Shown piece after piece: positions 47,095 through 56,676 of a stretch of DNA of 64,000 bases (positions are counted from its first letter, which is position 1; every line of letters starts with the position of its first letter). The stretch is from positions 3,876,095 through 3,940,094 of the forward strand of contig NW_009799102.1 of NCBI RefSeq assembly GCF_000213175.1, in the 5' to 3' direction. Under the pieces are notes generated by a model. The model saw only the letters and a program-made list of their open reading frames with translations. It was not told where the DNA came from and ran no database searches. Position numbers and translations under genes: made by a program. The DNA comes from Neurospora tetrasperma FGSC 2508 (lineage: Eukaryota; Ascomycota; Sordariomycetes; Sordariales; Sordariaceae).

Positions 47095-47765
47095 GGGCAT
47101 CGTATGGGCAGTGATTGATTGTGTGGGCTTTTGTTACAATTCAAGTCAGAATGCGACGGACTTATCCAAGTAATTACCTACTTAACAGTCACGGTGTTCT
47201 TCTCACCTCGCCTTTTCCCTCGTGCTTTCCTCATACCTTTGCTCATGTGACTGCCCCTTTGGTCGCGGGAAGGTAGGGAACCAGGTCTTGGGCAACCTTA
47301 CCAACTACTACCTCTAGACGGGTTTGGCACAGTCCATCACTCTTGCCTCATTCATGATCTTGAGTTCGGCAACCTGCCAATCAAGACATTTAAAGCAAAC
47401 CAAGGCAACATTTCTTTCATTTCCAACGTCCCAAGTACTCTTCGTTCTTCCAACAAACCATTTCACCCACGAATCATCACCTGTGGAGACCCTACGAACA
47501 GCAACAGTCTCACGTATACATAAATCGACGGACATTCCTCCATCTCCAATTGACATCATGAGTTTAACAGAGCTACATCTTTACTTACTCTCCCTCCATG
47601 TTCGATGATCCCATAGGAAACCTAACACCAAAGGTACGCTGCGCTCCCGGTAATGTCAAAATCGATTTGTCAATGAAAAACTCTGTAGGAATATCCCTGA
47701 CCACGCAACACTGCAGCAGACCTCACCTTCCACCCTGGAATTAAGGTTGCCTACACAAGCTCCCC
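47095..47765. other. Interval between the DUF3669 gene and its decayed copy
   Basis: 670 bases. An 81-codon minus frame (47314-47559) and the overlapping plus frames have no recognisable motif. The last 180 bases may be the degraded 5' part of the downstream DUF3669 copy. Confidence 0.45.
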
Positions 47766-48227
47766 ATGACGGACGATGCCTCGAAGCTCTGGAACAACTA
47801 TGTGATCCACTCCAAAGTTCACGGCGGCAGCTTCACATCCTTACCCTACCACGAACACCAAGCCCAAGTACCCGAGTGCTTTTGGTACGGCACGCCTAGC
47901 ACCACCGAATCTTGGGGACTCAACATCAAAACGATTGCCGTTAATCTGTCGTTTGCTTTCACCAAGCGCGCAACTGCGTTGTGGTTGCTCGATTTCGATG
48001 ATTGCTCGCCAATCACAATGGATATGCGGGGGTTGGACATGACAGTCAAGGCGTTTCTGGATATGGATTGCTATTGTCCAAAGCCTAATGCGTACAAAGA
48101 GTATGGCTCTGAGTTGGACTTCCCACACTACTCCTTTCGTCTATGTGGCAAGGCTGTTTCCTGTGTGCTGATGGCTCGGACGAGGAGTATCAAGAAGATA
48201 CTGATGGAGACTGTTGCTCAAAACTGA
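47766..48227 (+). pseudogene. Decayed or truncated DUF3669 paralogue
   Basis: An open frame of 153 residues. Its middle, ATALWLLDFDDCSPITMD, matches MWLLDFDCCKKMTM of the intact DUF3669 gene 0.7 kb upstream. An earlier block, QVPECFWYGTP, then ESWGLN, appears to match the region before the intact protein's LLPRLPKD. What is missing is the glycine-rich N-terminus and the roughly 130 residues between these blocks, including the HWEAEVDARDVEF segment. It therefore looks like a tandem duplicate with an internal deletion. A short functional protein cannot be excluded because the remaining frame is uninterrupted. Confidence 0.55.
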
Positions 48228-48580
48228 ACTGTCTTCCCTGATCCAGAATATATACATATCTCTTTCGTAACATAGCAACTAGTCGTTTCTCTATTTCCTT
48301 TCTTTTCCCCCGTTTTGTTATCTGTATCTAACAGAGTTGAGAAAGCGCGCTTGTGGGTATTGTTATCTGTTTATGGAACAAAATGAAAACACCCAATTGA
48401 TATATCCCAACATCGGAACCAACCCAAAGTCCAATAAAAACAAGATGCCCTATCCATGCTGCTGACTGAAGACAAAACCCATCATTAATCTTGAACAAAC
48501 CACACCGTAAAACGTCATAACACTGCACACTTTTTTACCATAAGCTTCATACACCACCCCGGAAGGGCGAGGCTACGGGT
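48228..48580. other. Convergent 3' region of the DUF3669 copy and the RNR gene
   Basis: 353 bases, T/A-rich, with no gene. Probably 3' untranslated sequence of both flanking genes. Confidence 0.55.
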
Positions 48581-51547
48581 TTAACCGCTGCACATGATGC
48601 AGGACTCAGGGTTTTCGATAGAGCCTGTTGTTTAATGTGGTTAGCGTGTGTCTCGAGGTCTCACAAGGATGTTGTCATCACTTACAAGCAAGCTTTGCTT
48701 CAGAGTAGATATCCACCTCTCTCTCCTGGCTCTCCTCGTCCTTGTCCTCACTCTGGCCCTCCTTCATCTCCAGCTCCCGGGAGCTAATGGCCTCGGTCTT
48801 GACAATTGGGTCAGTAGCCAGAGCCTTGGGGCTCTCAGGCTCGGGCAAATCGGCCTTGAAACCGGCACTCTTGGCGGGCGAGACAAGTGGACGAGGCCTG
48901 TTGTCACTCTGCACAAGAGTTTCAGGAACTTCAGTGGGAGGAGGTGTGCTGGCGGGTGTGGGAACATCCCTGGTGCCGATGGGTGTGCTGGTGCCACTAA
49001 CATCAGTCTGGGCGTACGGGCGGGGACCCGAAGTGTTCTCCCTCAACACGATAGACGTATAAGTGCCAGCGGGAGGGGAGCGCTTCTTAAGACCCGAGTG
49101 GGCTGGGGCCACTCGGTCATCCGTGGCCCTGAGAGCCTCCTGGTCTACAGTGAACTGGATGGGCTGAGCAGCAGCCTGCGTACGGAGGTAGTACATGCCG
49201 GTCTTGAGACCCATCTTCCAGCCGGCGAAATGCATGCTGGTAATCTTACCCATGGTGGGCTCGCGCATGTGAATGTTGAGGGACTGGGACTGATCAATGA
49301 AGGCACCACGGTCGGCAGCCATCTTGACAATGGTACGCTGGGAGATTTCCCAAACAGTCTTGTAGAGGGCCTTGATGTCATTGGGAATGCTCTGGATGTT
49401 CTGGATAGAACCGCCCTCAGCAATGATGCGGTTCTTCATGGCATCAGACCACAGGCCCATCTCCACAAGATCCCTGAGAAGCCAGGGGTTGACGACCTGG
49501 AACTCGCCGGCGAGCACACGTCGTTGGTAGATGTTGGAGGTATAAGGCTCGAAGCACTCGTTGTTGCCAAGAATCTGAGAAGTGGAAGCAGTGGGCATAG
49601 GAGCAAGCAGCAGACTGTTGCGGACACCGTACTTCTTGATGTCCGCCTTGAGAGCAGTCCAATCCCAGAGGTTGGTGGGAGTGACGTTCCACATGTCATA
49701 TTGGAGGATTCCCTGGGAGACGGGCGAGCCCTCGTAGGTGGCGTACGGACCCTGCTCCTTGGCGAGCTGGCAAGAGGCAGTAAGAGCGGCGTGGTAGATG
49801 GTCTCGAAAATCTGGATGTTGAGCTTGCTAGCCGCGTCAGAATCGAAGGGCATGCGGAGAGCCAAGAAAGCATCAGCAAGGCCCTGAACACCGACACCAA
49901 TGGGACGGTGACGCATGTTGCTGTTGTGGGCCTCCTTAACGGGGTAGTGGTTGATGTCAATGATCTTGTTGAGGTTGCGGACGACGACTTGAGTGACCTC
50001 GTGCAGCTTCTTGAAGTCGTAAGAGGCATTCTCGTAGTCGATAAAGGCGGAAAGGGCGAGAGAGGCAAGGTTGCAAACGGCAACCTCATCCGGGGCAGAG
50101 TACTCAATAATCTCAGTGCACAGGTTGGAGCTGCGGATGGTACCCAAGTTCTTCTGGTTGCTCTTGCGGTTGCAGGCATCCTTGTAGAGCATGAAGGGGT
50201 TGCCCGTCTCGGTCTGGGCCTCGAGGATGGCATACCAGAGCTTCTGGGCCTTGACGGTCTTGCGACCCTTGCCTTCCTTTTCGTACTTTTCGTACAGAGC
50301 CTCGAACTCGTCACCGTAAACGTCGGCAAGGCCGGGGCACTCGTGGGGGCACATGAGAGTCCACTGGCCGTTCTGCTCGACACGCTTCATGAAAAGATCG
50401 GGGATCCAGAGGGCAAGGAAGAGATCGCGAGCGCGCACTTCTTCCTTACCGTGGTTCTTGCGAAGGTCAAGGAACTCAAAGACATCGGCGTGCCAAGGCT
50501 CAAGGTAGATGGCGAAAGCACCAGGACGCTTGTTGCCACCCTGGTCAACGTAGCGGGCGGTGTTGTTGAAGACACGGAGCATGGGAACAATACCGTTGGA
50601 TGTGCCGTTGGTACCAGCAATGTAGGAGCCAGTGGCACGAATACGGTGGATGTTGAGACCGATACCGCCAGCCATCTTAGAGATCATGGCGCAGGTCTTG
50701 AGGGTATCGTAGATGCCCTCGATGCTGTCTTCCTTCATGTCGACCAGGAAGCACGAAGAGAGCTGGGGCTGGGGAGTGCCGGCGTTGAAGAGAGTGGGAG
50801 AAGCGTGGGTGAAAGTCTTGAGGGACATGAGGTTGTATGTCTCAATGACCCGCTCAACGTCGTCTCCCCAGATACCGACAGCAACACGCATGATCATGTG
50901 CTGGGGACGCTCGGCAATCTGGCCATCGAGCTTCAATAGGTATGATCGTTCGAGTGTCTTGAAGCCGAAGTATTGGTAGTTGAAGTCACGGTCGTAGACA
51001 ATGGCAGAATCGAACTCGTCCTTATGGCGCATGACACACTCGTATACGTCCTTGGCGATCATGGGGGAATGTTTGCCGGTCCTGGGGTTGACATAGTTGT
51101 AAAGCTCGCTGATGACGAATGACCATTGCTTCTTAGTCTGCTTGTGGAGGTTGGACACGGCGATACGGGCGGCGAGGATGGCATAGTCGGGGTGGGTGAC
51201 GGTCATGTAGGCGGCAGTCTCGGCAGCCTAGGGAAAGATTATGTGTTAGCTCATGATTTATAATCGGTACAAGGAGGAGAAGGAATGGAGAGGAGGTGCT
51301 TACCAGATCGTCTAGTTGTGCTGTGGTAACGCCACCGTAGACGCCAGAGATGACCTTTTGTGTAATGGCTACAGGATCAACATGGTTCATGTCGAGGCCA
51401 TAACAGAGCCTCGAGACACGAGCTGTGATCTTGTCGAACTGGACGCGCTCCTGGCGGCCATCTATGAAGAGGGAGTCAGCATTGGGCGTGATGATGGTAT
51501 TGCTAGGAAGGGAGAGTCGTGAACATACCGCGCTTCTTGACATACAT
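48581..51547 (-). CDS. un-24: Ribonucleoside-diphosphate reductase large subunit (UN-24)
   Basis: Exons (minus strand) 51547-51529, 51461-51304, 51227-48686 and 48624-48581; introns of 67, 76 and 61 bases; 920 residues. It makes dNDPs from NDPs with the small subunit in the cytosol. Seen: the N-terminal ATP cone ([17 protein letters not shown]), C218 in SSCFLVD, N427/C429/E431 in SNLCTEI, C444 in VCNLASLAL, the radical-path pair Y738/Y739 in GMYYLRTQ, and the redox C-terminus SCIMCSG. The numbering of C218, C429 and C444 equals human RRM1. The final 14 codons sit in a separate tiny exon. From about 755 to 905 a Pro/Ser/Glu-rich linker makes it longer than the human enzyme (792). In N. crassa this gene is un-24, part of the het-6 incompatibility complex. 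Two ACGCGT sites lie upstream. Confidence 0.97.
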
Positions 51548-52048
51548 AATGTCTGATGTGTGGGGGTGAACGTGAAGAAGAGGGAACAAGAACAAGTACA
51601 GTTATTGACAACCAAGATGGAGAAGACAAAACAGAAGAACACTTGAACTAGAAGTGGTGCTGCTGCTGGGCCGTTGACAGGATTCGACTACGCTGACAAA
51701 TGGCACGAGCAGGAAGACGACTAACACCAAGATAGACCCAAGCAATCTCGAAGTTGTCTTGGGGGAATTGGGTATGGGATGGAGGAGGAGGAGAGGGAAG
51801 GACAGTAACTTGAAGTAGTCACAGTCACGGAAGAGACGGGAGAGAAGTGGAAGGGAGGGAAGAGATCGAAGGAGAAGGCAGCGAGAAGGATGGTTTTTCG
51901 AGATTGGCGCGCCCACTCTTTTCTAGCGCTCGTCTTGGACTGGAAACTGCCAGTGCCAATGCGGGACCTCTATGGGCCGGCCGTCAAAAGCGCGTCTCAC
52001 CCACCGCAGTGCAGTATGTGTGCATTTTGGAGTACTGGGAGCATCTGG

Positions 52049-52054
52049 ACGCGT
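52049..52054. promoter_or_regulatory. MCB element (ACGCGT) upstream of the RNR gene
   Basis: A palindromic ACGCGT about 500 bases upstream of the RNR start, inside CGCGTCTCAC, which also occurs at 51991. MBF binds ACGCGT in front of RNR genes in yeasts. Use here is inferred. Confidence 0.5.
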
Positions 52055-52244
52055 CTCACTGCGGGCTGCTACAGTTTTTGTTCTTTTGGAGCGCGTTGTA
52101 GCCTGGGGCTGGAGGGGAGGCCCCACCAAAAGTCTCCTGGGGCTCGTCCCCCCTCCCCCTGGCCCGATGTTAAACAAAACACTGCAGCTGCCACCCCACC
52201 TTTTAACAGCGCTAGAGGTAGCACCACTTTACACGTCCAGAACG

Positions 52245-52250
52245 ACGCGT
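52245..52250. promoter_or_regulatory. Second MCB element (ACGCGT) between the RNR and TatD genes
   Basis: A second exact ACGCGT about 700 bases upstream of the RNR start and 500 bases upstream of the TatD gene. It could serve either. Confidence 0.4.
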
Positions 52251-52863
52251 CTGTAAATTACATCATCGTAAGCAATGCGGAATTGTGAATTGCCGTGAAC
52301 ATTACTCTTTTACTTTTGCCTTTTCAATTTGGGACAAAATTGACAGATATTCACAGAGCCGTATCAGCCATTTGTTTACATCGCGCCCTGCTGCCTGACA
52401 GTCTGACACTAGCAAAATCCCAGACCCGCGCGGATCCGTAACTCCAGCCATCGGCACCTTCAAACCCGCCCAAAAACACGGTGCTTAAGTAATCATGGGT
52501 GCGCGCCCTGCAGCGACTGAGCGGATGAGCTGCAGCAAGCCAAGCATGGCCCCTGTCAGGTCCCAATCCAATGTTCAAGCTTGACCTCTCTCCATCCGAC
52601 AGCCAACTCTTACTGAGTGAGAGACGACATCACACTGCCCTGTTCATCTCGTCCGATGACTTAGGAAGAAGGGAAACGTGCGTTTTTAGGGTTTCAAGTT
52701 TTAATCTGAGTGTTTAAAGGTGCAAGGGAAGACAAGAGATTGAGGGTTTGACCATACCGCTTTGTTGATGAGATTGAGTGTCTCACGACCAAGTCTGCAC
52801 ATCCTCACAAGACCACAAATCTTGAGCAGCCGTAACTGCAATATCATAGCACCATTGACAGCC

Positions 52864-54445
52864 ATGGCGTCTAACTCTACCCTGGCGAGCAATGGCCCGT
52901 CTGAGACTACAACTTATAAGCCCAGATATATCGATGTAAGTCACTCGATCACCAAATAATGTTTGCTTTGGTGACCATCAACACCAGAAGAAATACATGT
53001 CCATCAAAACACCCACTAACTGACATGTGACACAAAAGATCGGAATCAACCTCGCCGACCCCATCTTCCGCGGCCACTACCACGGCAAGCCGCGCCACCC
53101 CGATGACCTCGCCGGCGTCGTCCAACGCGCCATCGACGTAGGCTGCACCAAGCTCATCGTCACCGGCTCCAGCTTCAAGTCCTCTCGCGACGCCCTCAAA
53201 ATCGCCCAAGAGTTCCCTCATCACGTCTACACAACAGCCGGCATCCACCCCTGTTCCTCCTCCATCTTTTCCACCTCGCACCACATGCACCATGACGAAT
53301 CCGGCTCCGAGTCCGAAACATCTCCTGCTGCTGCTACTGCCGCCGCTCCAGAAACAGCAGCCGACTCGGCCTCCACCCCGATCCCCATCTGCGCCGACCC
53401 CGACCCTGACGCCCCACAACCCGAAGACCCTTCTCTAATCGACCACGTCCGCACCCCACAACTCATCGCCTCCCTCTCCAACCTCATCGATTCCAACCGG
53501 TCTCCAAAGGGGGGACTCATTGCCTTTGGCGAATTCGGCCTCGACTACGACCGTCTGCACTACTGCTCGCGCACCATCCAATTACATTCCTTCCGGGCCC
53601 AACTCAGCCTTGCCGCCTCCCTCACCCCGCAGCTCCCTTTATTCCTACACTCGCGCGCCGCCCACCGGGACTTTGTCGATTGTCTTAAGGAAGCTTTTGG
53701 TCCGAACCTCGAGCGACTAGAAAAGGGCGGGGTGGTGCATTCCTTCACCGGCACGCTAGAAGAGATGCAAGAGCTGATGGATTTGGGACTATTCATCGGT
53801 GTGAACGGGTGTAGTTTCAAGACGGAAGAAAACTGTGCGGTTGTCAAGCAGATTAGGCTGGACAGAATCATGTTGGAGACGGATGGGCCTTGGTGTGAGG
53901 TACGGGGCGGACATGAGGGGTGGAAGTACTTGGTGAAGTATTATGCGAGGGAGAGGGAGGCTAAGGAGAAGGCTGAAGCGGAAGCTAAGGCCAAGGCGGA
54001 CGAAGAGGCGAGGAAAAAGAAGGTGGAAGAAGAAGAGGAAGCAGCAAAGGCCCTCGCAGACGTTTCTATAAACGGTAATGGAACGGAACTCCCAACCGAA
54101 GTGGAAGCCGGGGACGGTACCCCGGACGTTAGCGGGACCTCCACACCCAACCCCAGTGGCCAACAACAACCGGGTCAAAAACGCGAACGGCGCAAGAAGC
54201 AACCTCAAACGCCTCCACAGCCAAAGAAGAACAAGAACGCAAAGAAGGAATCTGAAGTGCCTGAGCGGTTCAAAGTCGTCAAGAAGGAGAAATGGGAGGA
54301 GGGAGCTATGGTCAAGGGTCGCAATGAGCCGTGCACGATTGAACGGATTGCGATTATTGTAGCGGATATCAAGGGCGTCTCAGTGGAGGAGGTGTGTGAG
54401 GCTGCTTGGAAGAATACTGTCAAGGTGTTTGGGGTGGAGGAGTGA
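52864..54445 (+). CDS. TatD-family deoxyribonuclease (TATDN1 type)
   Basis: Exons 52864-52935 and 53039-54445, 103-base intron (GTAAGT, CACTAAC branch); 492 residues. The core reads as TATDN1: IGINLADPIFRG, KHPDD-like RHPDDLAGVVQRAIDVG, GEFGLDYDRL, LPLFLHSRAAH, GGVVHSFTGT, GVNGCSFKT and MLETDGPWC, supplying the metal-binding Glu, His and Asp. TatD enzymes are metal-dependent nucleases linked to DNA degradation and repair. Two low-complexity insertions stand out: a Ser/Ala/Pro stretch after the AGIHPC motif, and an Ala/Lys/Glu coiled-coil-like then Pro/Lys-rich block of about 125 residues before the conserved end (GRNEPCTIERIA). I chose ATG 52864. An in-frame ATG at 52762 would add 34 Arg/Ser-rich residues resembling a mitochondrial presequence. 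Confidence 0.92.
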
Positions 54446-54906
54446 GGTGAGGTGAGATGATGGAGACGACAAGAAGAGGGTGAGGAGAAGGTAGAAGAGA
54501 AGGTAAAGGAGTTGGGGCGTTGTTTTTCAGTTAGGTATATAAATCTGATGAATGCCCGAAAAGAAGGTCATGTTTCGACGAGAAACCCATCCTGATCTGA
54601 AATGGCAGGTGACCATGTCCATCGTTGATAAATAAACCGTACAATACCATAGACGCTGCTTCCCACTTTGCGGATGCTAGTTCAGTTCTGTAATGAAGGA
54701 CGGGATGCTATTCCCAACGCCAAACGCCACTGCTACTGCTACTGCTACTGTACCCGGACACATCCATGTAGTGTAACACAAACACAAACCCCCTTTTCAT
54801 AACCCTAACCCTGTTCGATCTTGCCTTGCCTTGCCCAACTTTACCTCCCTCAGCCTCTGTGTTATTTCCATCTTTCAAACCACTGCACCCTCCCAAGGGA
54901 TGGAAA
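54446..54906. other. Convergent 3' region of the TatD and CHL4 genes
   Basis: 461 bases between convergent stops. It includes a short TGCTAC repeat near 54728-54752 and two telomere-like CCCTAA units near 54801. No gene seen. Confidence 0.55.
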
Positions 54907-56676
54907 TCAAAGACCACTTCCTTTATTCCCCCTAATCCTCCCCTCCCTAACCTTTCCAACAGTAACACCCTCTTCCCCAGTCAACCACCCCGGCATTCTC
55001 TCTCCATCGACAATCCCCGCCTCAACTAGTTGTCTGATGCCGGCAAAGACGTGCGAGCCGTGGAAGGTTAGTTTGACGTTTGGTCGCCATTCTTCTCTTT
55101 CTTTCCCTGCCGCTTCTGCTGCTGTGCCATTGGAGCTACTGGACCCAGACCTCCTATCACCGGAGGTATCTTTGTCTCTTTCTTTTTCTCGTTCTCTGTC
55201 TCGTTCTTTTTCTCTTCCTCTTTCTTTTTCTCTGTCTCTGTCTCTATCTCTATCTCGTGACGAAGACGAAGACGAAGAAGAGGAAGTAGAGGAAGAAGAA
55301 TGGGTGGAAGAAGAAGAAGGAAACTCGTCTTCGAGAATAATATCCACCCTCTCCACACCTTTCCCGTCTCCCACCCGTGCAGTCTCGGCGAACCTCGCTT
55401 TAGCCACCAGTTTTCTCCTTTTCTTCTCCCTCTCTTCCCTTCTTGCGCCAGGCAACAACAACGGCGGCTCCAACCTCTTCTTCTTTCTCCCAGCAGCTCC
55501 GTTATGTTCCTCCTTGTCACCCCCCCCCTCCTCCTCTTCAGAAAGCGGAGGCGAAGGCAGCACCGTATCAAGCGGCGTCTCCCTGTTGCCTCTTTTCCCC
55601 TTTCCCTTGTCGCGCATCTCATCAGCGTAGATACTCCACCCCCCACCCGCTGCTCCTTGCCTGGTATTTGCGCCGCCGCGGCGGTCCAAGAGTTCATTCA
55701 GGTTGCGCGTCGCTAAGCTGGTTGGCTTCAAGCAAAAGCGCTGGCGGGGACGGGATAAAGCGGCGGGGATGCCGACCAGCAGTAAGTGCTGGAGGGATTT
55801 GGCTTCGCCGGCTGTGGTGTTGATCCCTGTGGTCTTCGTGGCTGCCGAGGAAGGGCCGGCGGCAGGGGCGAAGCCGGAGAGGAGTTGAGGTTTGGAGATG
55901 TAGATGTAGGGAGAGGCGTCGGGAAAGGCGATGTAGACGGTGCGGGAGGTGTCAAAGGTGGTTGTTGCTGCTTTGCGGCCGGTTTTGGAAGAGCCGGACT
56001 GGAGACCGAGGCTGGTGTTGTAAGGGGAGTCGAGGATGAAAATACGCAGGATCGACAGAGGTAAAGTCCGGTGGCGGTCAAAGTTGTAATGCGCCTTGAC
56101 GTCCGGCGGTACCTGCGCTTGGAGGTTCTTGAGAAACGTAGAAGGGTGAAACCGCGGGATAACGAGCGATTCTTTGTCGACTTCCGGCTGTTGGTCCTCC
56201 TCTTCTTCGTTCGTGGATAATGGTTTCAAGGGCATGATCCGATATGCCGCCCACTTCTGCGACGTCGGGTGATCATAAAGGTACTGAATATCTGCCATAG
56301 CAAGCTGATACAGCGTCAGGCCATGGCGCCAGTCCCCCTCAATAATCCTGTCAATCACCTCCCTCTTGGATCCCTTGCGCGATTGTAAACTTGTGTAAAG
56401 CTCCTGCAACGCTTCGAGCGAGCGCGCGGGCGGGTGGAAGTCGTCGGCATATTCGTCTTCGTCATCGTTATCGTCGTCATCGTATTCGGAGGAGGAGGGT
56501 TGGCGGAGGTAGGGAGCCGCTAGGGCGAGGTTGCGCTCGTCGAGCCAGTCGAGTGCGAGGGTGAGGAGTGAAGCGCGCGACAGCCGATTGAGGATCTTGA
56601 AGACGGCTGGGTTGGAGGGGTCGACGCGTAAGGAGGAGGGCAGTCGCGCGGTGGTGGGGATGGAAATGGGTGCCAT
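54907..56676 (-). CDS. chl4: Inner kinetochore protein CHL4/CENP-N (Mis15) homologue
   Basis: A single-exon frame of 589 residues. CHL4/CENP-N, partnered with IML3/CENP-L, recognises the CENP-A nucleosome at the centromere. The N-terminal block LNRLSRASLLTLALDWLDE, then IIEGDWRHGLTLYQLAMADI and the following DHPTSQKWAAYR, is the family signature. The C-terminal block VKLTFHGSHVFAGIRQLVEAG with MPGWLTGEEGVTVGKVREG is the other conserved end. Between them lie an acidic loop (50-75), a Ser/Gly/Lys-rich region, and at about 450-515 a Ser run followed by a long alternating Arg-Asp/Arg-Glu/Lys-Glu stretch. That stretch is low complexity and probably variable in length. The start ATG is the first in frame and gives MAPISIPTTARLPSSLR directly before the conserved block. 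Confidence 0.86.
   Translation of the reverse strand: MAPISIPTTARLPSSLRVDPSNPAVFKILNRLSRASLLTLALDWLDERNLALAAPYLRQPSSSEYDDDDNDDEDEYADDFHPPARSLEALQELYTSLQSRKGSKREVIDRIIEGDWRHGLTLYQLAMADIQYLYDHPTSQKWAAYRIMPLKPLSTNEEEEDQQPEVDKESLVIPRFHPSTFLKNLQAQVPPDVKAHYNFDRHRTLPLSILRIFILDSPYNTSLGLQSGSSKTGRKAATTTFDTSRTVYIAFPDASPYIYISKPQLLSGFAPAAGPSSAATKTTGINTTAGEAKSLQHLLLVGIPAALSRPRQRFCLKPTSLATRNLNELLDRRGGANTRQGAAGGGWSIYADEMRDKGKGKRGNRETPLDTVLPSPPLSEEEEGGGDKEEHNGAAGRKKKRLEPPLLLPGARREEREKKRRKLVAKARFAETARVGDGKGVERVDIILEDEFPSSSSTHSSSSTSSSSSSSSSRDRDRDRDREKERGREKERDREREKERDKDTSGDRRSGSSSSNGTAAEAAGKEREEWRPNVKLTFHGSHVFAGIRQLVEAGIVDGERMPGWLTGEEGVTVGKVREGRIRGNKGSGL

Larger units (their letters stand above)
51548..52761. 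other. Divergent promoter region of the RNR and TatD genes
   Basis: 1.2 kb between the RNR start and the first possible TatD ATG. It contains two ACGCGT elements and a related GCGCGTCTCAC. Short frames here have no motif. Confidence 0.6.

Noticed and set aside
48648-50939. A 763-codon open frame on the plus strand antisense to the RNR gene
   Set aside because: It is an antisense shadow. The opposite strand encodes RNR with all catalytic motifs, and strongly biased codon use leaves the antisense frame free of stops.
54801-54812. CCCTAA units as an interstitial telomere
   Set aside because: Only two units, within an ordinary convergent 3' region.
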